Positions 53,361-61,565 are shown, counted from the stretch's first letter. The stretch: DNA of 64,000 nucleotides from Clostridiaceae bacterium Marseille-Q4149 (GCA_018228685.1 CP073691.1:2232001-2296000); one strand, 5' to 3'. Program-made: numbers and translations. The notes: generated by a model from the sequence alone, not told the origin.

Positions 53361-53810
53361 TTAACCCTCCTTCATGTGCAGAATGAAGCGATGGTATGCC
53401 ACCAAGGCTTCCATATAATGGGCGAAGTCCATCAGCTTAGCCCGGGAATCACCCAATCCCTTTATATACTCCAGAAGCTGCGCGCGCTCCAAAAACAGCT
53501 TTACCGCATCGTCGCGCCCCGCCTCATAGACCATGCGGATCCGCAGTGCGATCAGCCCCGAGGCACTTTCCTCGGAAATGGTATCCGCCGTGCGCAGGTT
53601 TTCCCGATTATAGATCTCCGACACCAGGCTCAGCAGGTTGCGGATCTTGTTGGTGCTGATCTTGTTCCGTTCATCATACAGCGAGCGGATGACCCGCTCC
53701 GCCTCGTCCACATAATTTGCAGGCAGCGGCCTGGCAGTGATCTCGCGGGGCGGGCGCGCTGCATTGCGGTTTGACTGCCTGCCCTGGCTGTTTCTGTCAT
53801 TGTAGCCCAT
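53361..53810 (-). CDS. csm2: Type III-A CRISPR small subunit Csm2
   Basis: 149 residues from the ATG at 53810; overlaps the cas10 stop by 14 bp. The Arg/Asn/Gln-rich N-terminus (about 1-30) precedes a helical small-subunit domain (VIRSLYDERNKISTNKIRNL; RAQLLEYIKGLGDSRAKLM). Lines the target groove. An upstream in-frame Met (53843) is possible but would deepen the overlap. Confidence 0.93.
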   Translation of the reverse strand: MGYNDRNSQGRQSNRNAARPPREITARPLPANYVDEAERVIRSLYDERNKISTNKIRNLLSLVSEIYNRENLRTADTISEESASGLIALRIRMVYEAGRDDAVKLFLERAQLLEYIKGLGDSRAKLMDFAHYMEALVAYHRFILHMKEG

Positions 53811-56151
53811 CCTTCTTCCCCCTCTTTCTGTTTCGATACACATAGATGCAGATGGCCGTGAGAAGCTCTCCCCGGCCGGCGCTGTTCAATGCCCAACGGT
53901 ACATATCCTCCGAAAAGCGCTTATAGCCGGAGTAATTGGGCGCGTTTCTTTTCGGCTCCAGTCTTGCAAGCAAGTAGGCATAGCGCGCCAGAGCGATCCC
54001 GCCCCCAGCCTGCGCCTGACGCAGAAGCTCCATCAGGCGATAAAGAAAGGCCGTGCCGTGTTCGCTGTCGCCGGAGGAAAAATATCGCCCCAGAGTGACC
54101 AGCTTTTCGCCGCAGATCCGTTCCAGATAGGTATCCCATGGGTAGCAGTGTCCGTCTCCTGCGGCAAAGAGGGCGATGCCGTCCTTATGCGGCAGGCTCT
54201 TTGCCTCATCCTCCAGCCCGGCGGTGAGAGAAGCGGCCTGACGGATGGGGAAATGATCCCCATAGATGCCGATCCCGGCGCTGATGGTCAGCGCGCCGCA
54301 GGTATAGCGGCGCAGAGCCTCCCGGATCCGCCGCGCCCCCTCCAGCACATCCGTCCATGCGCCCACCAGGAACACATCGTCGCCGCCGGAATAGACCACG
54401 GCCACCTGCAAGGCCCGGTAATGCTCAAATTCTCCGCTGAGGATGGGATTGATATAGCCCTTGAAAAACAGCGACATCTGTCGGGAAAACGCCGCCGTGC
54501 GGGACAGCGTGACAAAGTGCTGGTGCTTCACCGGATCGCTCTCTGCGGCGCATTCATAGCCGGAGACAAAGGACTGCCCCAGATTATCCACATCCATGCG
54601 GCACACGCCCAGGCGGGGCACACCCTCCGAGGCGCCGGCCAGCGCCGCCATGCTGTTGTCGGCGGCGTAATCGCCCACATAGATGCGGGTGCTGTAGCGC
54701 AGGCCCGCGCAGAAGCGATTCTTCGTATAGACGCGCGCCACGCCCTCGCCTGTGAGAAGCTGTCTTGCCCGGGCCTCATTGGTAAGGATAAAGGACAGCT
54801 CACCCTGGGCGGCGGGCAGTGCGAAGTCTGCACCGGCCGCATCGCGGCTGACCACATACACATCCTGTCCCTGGATTTTCCGGGACAGACTCTCGAACAG
54901 GGCGCACCAGAGGCAGATGCAGGTATCCTCCTCTCCGTCGCGCAGGGCGTCTGTCCTGCCGCAGATCCGGCATTCCCGCTGGCCGGGGTCCTGATGGCTC
55001 TGATTCATCCGGCGAAGCTGCTGCACCGAATAGCGGTGCAGCTTCTTTTTTGCCACCTGATGGCTCACCCGGCGGAACATCGCCTGATAGGGGGCCTCCT
55101 CCGCCGGGGTGTTGGTCAGATCGTTGGCGCTGCAGGGGGTATAGCCGTCTGCCAGATACAGCCGCACGCCAAACTGCTCAATGAGGAAGTCGTTGAAGCG
55201 GGTGTTCCACGCCTGGATGGCCCGGACGGTCTTTTCCGTGTTGGGCAGCAGCACATAGCAGTGCCCGCCGCCGCTGTAGAGCAGATTGGCCCGGCTGAGG
55301 CCGCACAGCTGCAGCAGCTCGTCTATGTAATGCTCCATGCACAGCTCCAGAAAGAAGGAGCGGCTTCGCAGGGACTTCAGCGCATTCCTGGTGGACACGC
55401 TGTAGATGAACTTCTGGATGCCGGAAAAATCGGCGGAATAGAGCAAAAACGCCTGCTGCAGGCGGAAGCTCTGCTCCTGCTGCACCAGGGCGGTGAAATA
55501 GTCCGTTTCGCCCCGATCCAGCAGATACTCGCTGATGCACGCCCCCACGGCGGCAGTGACCTTGCTGTGGTCATACAGGGAAATGTCGGGACTTTCCCCG
55601 GTGTTGGTGCTGGAGGGCACGGTGCTCATACAGCTCTCCCAAACGGACAGCAGGGAGTTGAGCCACTCCTCCTGCGGCGGCAGGGCGGAAAGCTCCCGGC
55701 GCAGGGTCAGCAGGATCTGCTCATAGTCGCCGGCGGAGAGGCGGAAGGACCCGTCCAGCGGCAGACGAAGGCAGCCGTCCAGTGCGTGGGGCGGCAGGGT
55801 GTGCCCCGGATGCTCCCCGTTGAGATGGGTGAACACCGGCGACAGGGGCAGATAGCGGTCAAACTGCGTTTCGTCGCCGGTCTGCCGCCGGTCGGCGGCC
55901 GCGGCGATGTTGTCGGCAATGCAGGCGATGGCGGCAAGGGGGTCGCAGTCCTTTGCCTGACGAAGCTGGGCGGCGTGGTGATAGCGGATGCAGTCCAGCA
56001 CGGCCTTGGCCTGTCCGTAGCCGTCGATGTCCCGGACAAAGCGATATCCGGCCTCGCCGTGCCGCCCGTCGGAAATACCGGCGCGGCAGACTGCCTTGCC
56101 CACATCATGGAGCAGACAGCCGAAGGTGGCTTGTACGGTTTGCGGGTTCAT
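53797..56151 (-). CDS. cas10: Type III-A CRISPR signature protein Cas10/Csm1
   Basis: 784 residues from the ATG at 56151 (AGGAGG 8 nt upstream). N-terminal HD nuclease LLHDVGK (His15, Asp16), a zinc ribbon (CRICG..CLWC, about 390-415), and the second Palm with GGDD (589-592), which makes cyclic oligoadenylate on target recognition. Both ssDNase and cyclase sites look intact. The start lies right behind a CRISPR repeat, so the repeat forms its leader. Drives the Csm6 RNase through cOA. Confidence 0.97.
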   Translation of the reverse strand: MNPQTVQATFGCLLHDVGKAVCRAGISDGRHGEAGYRFVRDIDGYGQAKAVLDCIRYHHAAQLRQAKDCDPLAAIACIADNIAAAADRRQTGDETQFDRYLPLSPVFTHLNGEHPGHTLPPHALDGCLRLPLDGSFRLSAGDYEQILLTLRRELSALPPQEEWLNSLLSVWESCMSTVPSSTNTGESPDISLYDHSKVTAAVGACISEYLLDRGETDYFTALVQQEQSFRLQQAFLLYSADFSGIQKFIYSVSTRNALKSLRSRSFFLELCMEHYIDELLQLCGLSRANLLYSGGGHCYVLLPNTEKTVRAIQAWNTRFNDFLIEQFGVRLYLADGYTPCSANDLTNTPAEEAPYQAMFRRVSHQVAKKKLHRYSVQQLRRMNQSHQDPGQRECRICGRTDALRDGEEDTCICLWCALFESLSRKIQGQDVYVVSRDAAGADFALPAAQGELSFILTNEARARQLLTGEGVARVYTKNRFCAGLRYSTRIYVGDYAADNSMAALAGASEGVPRLGVCRMDVDNLGQSFVSGYECAAESDPVKHQHFVTLSRTAAFSRQMSLFFKGYINPILSGEFEHYRALQVAVVYSGGDDVFLVGAWTDVLEGARRIREALRRYTCGALTISAGIGIYGDHFPIRQAASLTAGLEDEAKSLPHKDGIALFAAGDGHCYPWDTYLERICGEKLVTLGRYFSSGDSEHGTAFLYRLMELLRQAQAGGGIALARYAYLLARLEPKRNAPNYSGYKRFSEDMYRWALNSAGRGELLTAICIYVYRNRKRGKKDGLQ

Positions 56152-56175
56152 GAGGATCCCTCCTTTCCAAAGGGT

Positions 56176-56269
56176 CGTCCCCTTGCGGGGTGTAAGTTGT
56201 TTCTGGCGGGAGGGGCAACGCCGCTGCCTCTGGAGAGTTACCGTCCCCTTGCGGGGTGCGAGTTGTTTC
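56176..56269 (-). CRISPR. One-spacer CRISPR unit in the cas10 leader
   Basis: Two copies of a repeat whose shared core reads, on the minus strand, GAAACAACT, two variable bases, CACCCCGCAAGGGGACG. Copy 1 (56237-56269, 33 nt) ends ACGGTAAC, very like the ACGAGAAC 5' tag of known type III-A crRNAs. The spacer is 33 nt (56204-56236). Copy 2 starts at 56203, keeps the core to about 56176 and degenerates at its 3' end, as last repeats do, then runs into the cas10 ribosome site. The CCCC/GGGG stem-loop places a Cas6 cut just before the 8-nt tag. The array orientation (transcribed as the cas genes) follows from the promoter at 56276 and the tag. Confidence 0.78.
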
Positions 56270-56275
56270 GGCAAT

Positions 56276-56304
56276 AGTATACAGCATCTCCGTGGAATGC
56301 TCAA
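56276..56304 (-). promoter_or_regulatory. Promoter of the CRISPR unit and cas10 operon
   Basis: Minus strand TTGAGC, 17-nt spacer, TATACT. The predicted start of transcription is at about 56269, the first base of repeat copy 1. Confidence 0.7.
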
Positions 56305-56366
56305 CCGCATTTGTTTGATTTCAATAGACCATCCCACCGGATTCCGCTTTTTATCAAGAACCCGTA

Positions 56367-57716
56367 TCAATACTGTTTCTGAATATAGCGGATGATGCGC
56401 TCATAGATGTGGAAAACCTCCGGGTCGCAGGCGGGGAACAGCAGGAGAATGCACCGCTCGATCAGCGAAATGATCTGCTCCGGCGTCTTGCCGCACGCCG
56501 CCCGGATCTCGTCCGCCGTCACCGCGCACAGGCGGTGGGCCAGACCGTTGCGCACCTCCTTCAGATCGGCATAGCAGCGGAAATAGGTTTTGGTTTCCTC
56601 CGGCTGTGTGGACAGGATGTCCAGTATATCGTCGCAGAACGGCGTGCTCAGATCGGACGGGCGGCATTCCCACGTCCCCGTCACATAAAGCCGGTCGTAC
56701 AGCTCCGGCATCTTTGCCTGCATCAGGCCGGGCTCGATTTTCATGCGTCCTCCGTACCTCGATTGCACATGGGTCAGATCATACCCATAACGCCTGGGCA
56801 GAAGCTGATTCAGCAGCGTTTCCTGCAGGCGCAGGGTCAGCGGCTCCATGTACAGCACAAATTCCGTGTAGCTGTGGGAGCAGAGCAGATTTTTCATCAG
56901 CAGCGCATACTCGCAGATGTCCTGATGCGCGGGGGCGGCCTCCGGCAGATACAGCTTCAGACCAAGCCCGTATCCCCGCACGGCTTTCCGGGCCTCCTCC
57001 GGCAGCAGGTCATTGCGATAGGCCATGTGCTTCACCAGAGCCATCAGCTCCTCCGACAGAGGCGCCGGACGCATTTCCGCAACGCCCCGGAAGCACCGCT
57101 GATTCAGCAGCGCCTCCACCTGCTGCCATTGATTCTTGCGGCGCACGGAGAACATTTCCGGCTCAACGCAGCGGTTGGGCGCGCCCTCCTGCTCGTCCTC
57201 ATTGCACTCGATCTCCAGGTCGATGTCGTAGTTTTCGCTGTCGTTGGTGCGAACGGTGGTGCCGGCCTTCTTCTCCGGCGTTTTCACCTGTATGCCCCGG
57301 GCATGATAGCGCAGCTCCAGCACCATCTGCGACAGCAGCATCTGCATCTGGGGCGTGCCGGAGGTGATGTTCACCAGGATCTCCGCATCCGCATACTCGC
57401 GGCTCAGCCGGTTCATCACGACGTGGAGCGGCTGGTCCAGCTCGTCCATATCGGAAACATCGCTGACGGAAAGATCCTGCTCCAACACCACCGGAGCGTA
57501 GCCGTCCCAATGGGACTTGAGGTGGAAAAACACCTTTTCATAGCGTTCGTCCGCCTCCGCCAGCTTTCGCACCTCGGGCGTAAACAGCAGGCAGACTACC
57601 TCGGGGCGGTAGTGGCGCAGAATGTGCAGCATAGCGCCGTCGCGCTCACCGCGAATGGGATCGGTGGTCCCTAAAAAGCTCAACAATACCTGCCTGCGCG
57701 TGGTTTTCTTTTTCAT
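56367..57716 (-). CDS. csm6: cOA-activated RNase Csm6 (CARF-HEPN)
   Basis: 449 residues from the ATG at 57716 (GGAGG, 9 nt). The N-terminal CARF domain is shown by LLSFLGTTDP and NITSGTPQMQ; the C-terminal HEPN domain has the RNase motif RNGLAH (Arg389, His394). Binding of cyclic oligoadenylate from Cas10 triggers non-specific RNA cleavage. It is the first gene of the locus, 215 bp before cas10, and has its own promoter. Confidence 0.94.
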   Translation of the reverse strand: MKKKTTRRQVLLSFLGTTDPIRGERDGAMLHILRHYRPEVVCLLFTPEVRKLAEADERYEKVFFHLKSHWDGYAPVVLEQDLSVSDVSDMDELDQPLHVVMNRLSREYADAEILVNITSGTPQMQMLLSQMVLELRYHARGIQVKTPEKKAGTTVRTNDSENYDIDLEIECNEDEQEGAPNRCVEPEMFSVRRKNQWQQVEALLNQRCFRGVAEMRPAPLSEELMALVKHMAYRNDLLPEEARKAVRGYGLGLKLYLPEAAPAHQDICEYALLMKNLLCSHSYTEFVLYMEPLTLRLQETLLNQLLPRRYGYDLTHVQSRYGGRMKIEPGLMQAKMPELYDRLYVTGTWECRPSDLSTPFCDDILDILSTQPEETKTYFRCYADLKEVRNGLAHRLCAVTADEIRAACGKTPEQIISLIERCILLLFPACDPEVFHIYERIIRYIQKQY

Positions 57717-57767
57717 GATGCAGCCCCTCCCTGTTGTTATCAATTTCTCCGAACCTGCCGCCTGTAT

Positions 57768-57796
57768 AGTATACCATAATTGTATGTGTATCACAA
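57768..57796 (-). promoter_or_regulatory. csm6 promoter
   Basis: Minus strand TTGTGA, 17-nt spacer, TATACT, about 50 bp before csm6. Confidence 0.7.
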
Positions 57797-57893
57797 CTGT
57801 CGTTGGCATTTATCCGTTAAAAATGCCGGATAGAGATCAAGCCGTATCCGGGTACATTTCGTCTCCGCACGGCCGTCCGCGCCCGGTGCTTTC

Positions 57894-57922
57894 GCATAAT
57901 CTGCCTGGGAGTGCAGATACTA
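57894..57922 (+). promoter_or_regulatory. Sigma-G-like promoter
   Basis: GCATA, 17 nt, GATACTA on the plus strand, close to the forespore sigma-G/sigma-F pattern, and just before the spoVT-like remnant; spoVT is a sigma-G gene in Bacillus. Confidence 0.4.
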
Positions 57923-57958
57923 CCTTTGCCAATATTCAGTTACAAAGGGAGTTATCAT

Positions 57959-58135
57959 ATGAAAGCAACCGGAATCGTGCGCCGCATCGACGACCTGGGA
58001 CGGGTGGTCATTCCCAAGGAGATCCGCCGCACCATGCGCATCCGCGAGGGTGACCCGTCACAGATAACATTGGCACGGTGGGAACAATTCTGCTTTGCGA
58101 TGGGCGATTTGGCCAAGAGGCAAGGTTGGAAGTAG
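57959..58135 (+). pseudogene. Truncated SpoVT/AbrB-family gene
   Basis: AAAGGGAG precedes an ATG that opens MKATGIVRRIDDLGRVVIPK, the near-invariant N-terminus of SpoVT/AbrB DNA-binding proteins, continuing to MRIREGDP. After residue 33 the similarity stops: the next 25 residues (SQITLARWEQF..) do not fit the family, and the frame ends at 58 aa instead of about 180. The break lies near 58057. Probably cut by an insertion or deletion at the island edge; a short DNA-binding product could still be made. Confidence 0.8.
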
Positions 58136-58194
58136 TACATAGTGACGGAAAAGGCCAATTATTTTTTACAATAAATATTGGGGCCAGGTACTGA
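58054..58194 (+). pseudogene. C-terminal fragment of an unknown gene
   Basis: In a frame different from the spoVT remnant the sequence after the breakpoint reads VTDNIGTVGTILLCDG, then FFTINIGARY and stop, like the end of a real protein. No start codon; a stop lies at 58051. I do not recognise the family. It joins directly to the breakpoint in the spoVT-like gene. Confidence 0.35.
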
Positions 58195-58221
58195 AACCTG
58201 ACCCCAATATTTATTGTTTTG
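58168..58221. terminator. Strong bidirectional hairpin
   Basis: ACAATAAATATTGGGG and CCCCAATATTTATTGT, with an inner CAGGT/ACCTG stem, followed by TTTG; it ends the remnant region. Confidence 0.75.
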
Positions 58222-58295
58222 AGACGCCTGCCAGCAATAGGCACTGTCTATAGCACAGGGCATTATCCAGCTCCCCGGCTCAGCACCGGAAATCG

Positions 58296-58526
58296 TTACT
58301 CACCCACATAGAACAGCCAGGTGTTCAAACCCCGGCCAATGGCGGCAAAGGTGTGCGTGGTTCCCTCAACATCGATGGTATAGATGGTAAAATCCTTGCG
58401 GATGCCATCGGTGTAGTCCTTCAGGTGCACCGTTTCGCCGGTATCCGTCCACTGATAATCGAAGATGTTCACACCCCAGAGCTTGTAGGTCTTATTCTTG
58501 ATCAGCTTACCCAGCTTCCAGTTCAT
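58296..58526 (-). CDS. Hypothetical protein, 76 aa
   Basis: AAGGAGG lies before the ATG and a promoter upstream, so the gene looks real. The product is beta-rich and polar with aromatic residues (KTYKLWGVNIFDYQW; THTFAAIGRGLNTWLF). No family recognised, no signal peptide. It lies alone between the CRISPR island and the sugar operon. Confidence 0.75.
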   Translation of the reverse strand: MNWKLGKLIKNKTYKLWGVNIFDYQWTDTGETVHLKDYTDGIRKDFTIYTIDVEGTTHTFAAIGRGLNTWLFYVGE

Positions 58527-58554
58527 AAAAGAGCCTCCTTTTTTTCATGATCTC

Positions 58555-58582
58555 ATTATACTTTCCGACTGGGAAAATGCAA
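58555..58582 (-). promoter_or_regulatory. Promoter of the 76-aa gene
   Basis: Minus strand TTGCAT, 16-nt spacer containing a TTTCC/GGAAA dyad, TATAAT. It overlaps the end of the upstream aldolase gene. Confidence 0.7.
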
Positions 58583-58583
58583 C

Positions 58584-59234
58584 TTATTTTTGCAGATAAT
58601 TGGCCCAGGAATCCGGCTCGCCCAACTCGGCCTTTACCATTTCCGGGTCCAGCGGCTCCACCTTGCGCCCGGTGGCCAGCGCCGCCAGATAGGTCTGGGA
58701 CGCCTCCTCCAGATAAACCGCCGCATACAGGGCGATTTGCAGCGTGGGGCCGAAGGCCATCACACCGTGGCCTCGCAGGATCACCGCCAGGGAGCCGTTA
58801 TAGTGCTCCACCGTTAGAACGCCCATCCCCTTGTCGGAGGACGGCGTAAAGGGCGCCACCGGCACATCACCCCGCAGGGCATCGATCTGGGACACCAGCG
58901 TGGCGGGGAACACGTCCTGCACCAGGCCCAACGCCGTGGCGTAGGGCTGGTGGGTATGAATGGTGGCATTGACCCAGGGGAATTTTTCAAAAATATACAG
59001 GATGGCATCCAGGTCGGAGGTGGGGCGGCGGGTGCCCTCCACGATCTTGCCCTGGGGCGTCACGATGACCACGTCGTCAGAGGTCATGATCTCATAGTCC
59101 ATGCCAGAGGGGGTGACGGCGATGTTGCCGTTATTCAGGCGCATGCACACGTTGCCGCCGCACAGAGTGATCAGGCGGCATTCCTTCATCTGCAGGGCGC
59201 AGTCGATCAGGGCGCGTCTTTCTTTTTCGTACAT
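58584..59234 (-). CDS. Class II aldolase/epimerase (AraD/UlaF/FucA-like)
   Basis: 216 residues. Zinc ligands in HTHQPYA and RGHGVMAFG, with GGNVCMRL and TPSGMDYE near the N-terminus, as in L-ribulose-5-phosphate 4-epimerases and fuculose-phosphate aldolases. By position, last of the sugar operon, it probably epimerises or cleaves a pentulose phosphate. Substrate unknown. Confidence 0.9.
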   Translation of the reverse strand: MYEKERRALIDCALQMKECRLITLCGGNVCMRLNNGNIAVTPSGMDYEIMTSDDVVIVTPQGKIVEGTRRPTSDLDAILYIFEKFPWVNATIHTHQPYATALGLVQDVFPATLVSQIDALRGDVPVAPFTPSSDKGMGVLTVEHYNGSLAVILRGHGVMAFGPTLQIALYAAVYLEEASQTYLAALATGRKVEPLDPEMVKAELGEPDSWANYLQK

Positions 59235-59246
59235 ATTGCGTCTCTC

Positions 59247-59960
59247 CTATTCATCCATACAATAGCGGCGGGTATACTGCTCCAGCAGCTGCGCCGGGGT
59301 CTGCTGCCGCTCACTGGGCAGATAGGCCCGGCGGGTCTCGCCGGCCTGGGCCAGCTTTTCCGGGAAGATCATCCGCCCGGCAATCACCGCGTCCACACCC
59401 AGGGCGAAGCAGTTCTTCATCTCGGTTTCGTCCATGGCGCCGTCCACCCACAGCTCCTTGCCCGCAGGCAACGCCGCCCGGGCCTGGCGGATGCGGTCAT
59501 GATTGGCGAAGCAGAAGCCCAGCCCATTGGTGCCGCCATAGCCGCTGTCCATGGTCATGACCATCAGGAAGTCGATGTATTCAAAAAACGGCTCCACCTG
59601 GGAGATGGACGTGCGAAGATTGATGGCCAGGCCGGGGATCATCCCCAGCTCCCGGATCCGGCACAGCTCCTCGGAGGGGTAGGGCAGGCCCTCAAAATGG
59701 ACCGCCACCTGTCTGGCACCGCATTTGGCGATCTCCTCAAAATACTGGGAGGGATTGGTGGCCATGAAGTGAAAACACAGGGGGTGCTGCGGGAACATGT
59801 TGGCAATGGAACGCACTGTCCGCATGCCGAAGGTGATGTTGTTGACAAAATTGCCGTCCTCGATGTCCACATGCAGCAGGGTTCCGGCGGGAAAGGCTCC
59901 GATCTCCTCCGCCAGGAACAGCTGGTTGGCGGAGGCCACAGAGGGAATGATCCGTTTCAT
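59247..59960 (-). CDS. Ribulose-phosphate 3-epimerase-like protein
   Basis: 237 residues, TIM barrel of the Rpe family. The metal-binding and catalytic set is kept: HVDIEDG (His and Asp), HFM (His), VDGAM (Asp); MDSGYGG matches the phosphate loop. More divergent than housekeeping Rpe, so it may act on another ketose phosphate (as SgcE or UlaE do). Starts 21 bp after the BtpA-family gene. Confidence 0.9.
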   Translation of the reverse strand: MKRIIPSVASANQLFLAEEIGAFPAGTLLHVDIEDGNFVNNITFGMRTVRSIANMFPQHPLCFHFMATNPSQYFEEIAKCGARQVAVHFEGLPYPSEELCRIRELGMIPGLAINLRTSISQVEPFFEYIDFLMVMTMDSGYGGTNGLGFCFANHDRIRQARAALPAGKELWVDGAMDETEMKNCFALGVDAVIAGRMIFPEKLAQAGETRRAYLPSERQQTPAQLLEQYTRRYCMDE

Positions 59961-59981
59961 GGTTGCTCCTTTCCTGGGGCC

Positions 59982-60809
59982 TTACAGCTTCTGCCGCAGG
60001 GCTTTGACCACGTCCATGAACTCCTTGACCCGGTTGATATCCACACGGACGTTCTCCAGGTTGTCGTTCTCCAGACGGCCGCCCTCCTTGAAATAGGTGC
60101 CGACAACAGCCGCGTCGGCGGTGGCCAGCTTTTTCTCGATGGTGTCGGGGCGGCAGCCGGTGTTGCACAGCACCACCACGTTGGGGGCGATCTCCTTCAC
60201 GCTGGCAATCAGCGCGTCGTCCACATCCTGGCCGGCGGCGTTGGCGGAGATGCACAGTCCGTCGGGATGGGCCTTGAAGATAGTGGAGCGGGCGATATCC
60301 GCCAGGGGACGGGTATCCAGGTTGCGGTCGGATTCGGGATTGATAAAGTACAGCATCTTCAGCTCGTCCAGGTGAAGGGCGGCCTTGCGGCGCAGCAGCT
60401 GGGAAAAGTCGTTGTTGTACAGGCCGCCGTCGCCCACATACACGCCGCTGAAGGTGCCGCGGATAAACTTTGCGTCCACGGCGGCCGCCAGCTCAATGGC
60501 AGCCAGGCCATCGGAGATGCAGTCCACGCCGTAGGGGACGCGGATCTCGGACTTCAGCTCGCCGATCACCCGGGCCATGGCCGCCGGGGTCACGAAGCTC
60601 ATGTGCCGCTCATAGGGCAGGCTGAACTCGTTGGAGAACATGATGCCGTCCACGCCACCATCCTGCAGGGCGTGCAGGTCGGCCCGGGCATGCTCCACCA
60701 CCCGGTCCATGCAGTCGCCGTAATAATATCGGGGATCGCCGGGCAGGGGATCCAGGTGCAGCATGGTAATGATCGGCTTCTTTACGCCAAACATATTGTC
60801 GATCCACAT
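59982..60809 (-). CDS. BtpA/SgcQ-family protein
   Basis: 275 residues. TMLHLDPLPGDPRYYYGD and GVDGIMFSNEFSLPY, GLCISANAAG and GTYFKEGG are BtpA-family signatures. BtpA is linked to photosystem I in cyanobacteria, but in other bacteria the family (SgcQ) sits in sugar operons and is predicted to be a TIM-barrel enzyme. Its neighbours here point to sugar-phosphate metabolism. Confidence 0.92.
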   Translation of the reverse strand: MWIDNMFGVKKPIITMLHLDPLPGDPRYYYGDCMDRVVEHARADLHALQDGGVDGIMFSNEFSLPYERHMSFVTPAAMARVIGELKSEIRVPYGVDCISDGLAAIELAAAVDAKFIRGTFSGVYVGDGGLYNNDFSQLLRRKAALHLDELKMLYFINPESDRNLDTRPLADIARSTIFKAHPDGLCISANAAGQDVDDALIASVKEIAPNVVVLCNTGCRPDTIEKKLATADAAVVGTYFKEGGRLENDNLENVRVDINRVKEFMDVVKALRQKL

Positions 60810-60851
60810 AAGAATTTCACCTTTTTCTTTAGATTTTTGATGGAGATGCGC

Positions 60852-61502
60852 TCAGGTCCACAGCTCCTGCATACGGGCCTTGATGCGGCGGGCCTCCGCC
60901 GCCGGATTTTCCGCATTGCGGATGGAACGGCCGCAGATCACGGCATACAGCGGCAGACCCGCCAGGATGTCCAGGTCCTCATAGGTGATGCCGCCGGTGG
61001 CGGTGACCTCGAACCCCATGTCGCACAGCTGGCGCACGAAGTCCACGTCCTGGGCGGTCCAGGGGCCGCTGGCCGAGCTGGGCCGGCCATAGATGATCTG
61101 GCGGATGCCGATGTCCTTCCACTCCCGCAGGTCGTCGAAGGTCCAGCTTTCGCCGTAGTCGCCGTACAACTCGATCTGAACGTCCTGGCCGCCTGCCTTG
61201 GCCTGGGCCAGAATGGCGGCCTTTACCTCGTTGCGGGCAGGGGAGAACATGGTCACAAACTGGGTTCCCGCAGCCAGGACCTTGGGCCCGAAATGCGCCA
61301 CGGACAGCGCGGCGTCGGCCACCATAATCTTGTCGGGGAAGCAGGCCCGCATGATCCGCGCCGCCCGCACGCCCTCCATCAGGATCAGCATGGTGCCCAC
61401 CTCAATGATGTCCACCTCGTTGCCCAGTCCGCCCCGCAGGGTGTGGAAGGCGTCCTCCAGGGATTCGTTATCCAATGCAATCTGCAAATAAGGAGCTTTC
61501 AT
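60852..61502 (-). CDS. UlaD-fold (KGPDC-like) protein with altered active site
   Basis: 216 residues, collinear with E. coli 3-keto-L-gulonate-6-phosphate decarboxylase UlaD (LQIALDN, VDIIEVGT, EGVRAAR, DVQIEL, GRSIRNA). Kept: Asp11, Glu34, Asp63, Glu111, the metal and structural set. Lost: the DxKxxD motif is DAALSV, so the catalytic Lys is Ala65 and the second Asp is Val68; the UlaD His136/Arg139 pair is Gly139 and Ser142. Decarboxylation by the known mechanism is unlikely; it may be an isomerase or epimerase. GGAGG precedes the ATG. Confidence 0.88.
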   Translation of the reverse strand: MKAPYLQIALDNESLEDAFHTLRGGLGNEVDIIEVGTMLILMEGVRAARIMRACFPDKIMVADAALSVAHFGPKVLAAGTQFVTMFSPARNEVKAAILAQAKAGGQDVQIELYGDYGESWTFDDLREWKDIGIRQIIYGRPSSASGPWTAQDVDFVRQLCDMGFEVTATGGITYEDLDILAGLPLYAVICGRSIRNAENPAAEARRIKARMQELWT

Positions 61503-61565
61503 AATTCCTCCATTATATTCATACTCATAGGCTTTGCTTGTAAAAAAACGCAGGGATCCCCGTAT

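Noticed and set aside
56176..56370. N-terminal extension of Cas10 upstream of 56151
   Set aside because: The extension translates the CRISPR repeats (twice the peptide PRKGT), and a good ribosome site precedes the ATG at 56151.
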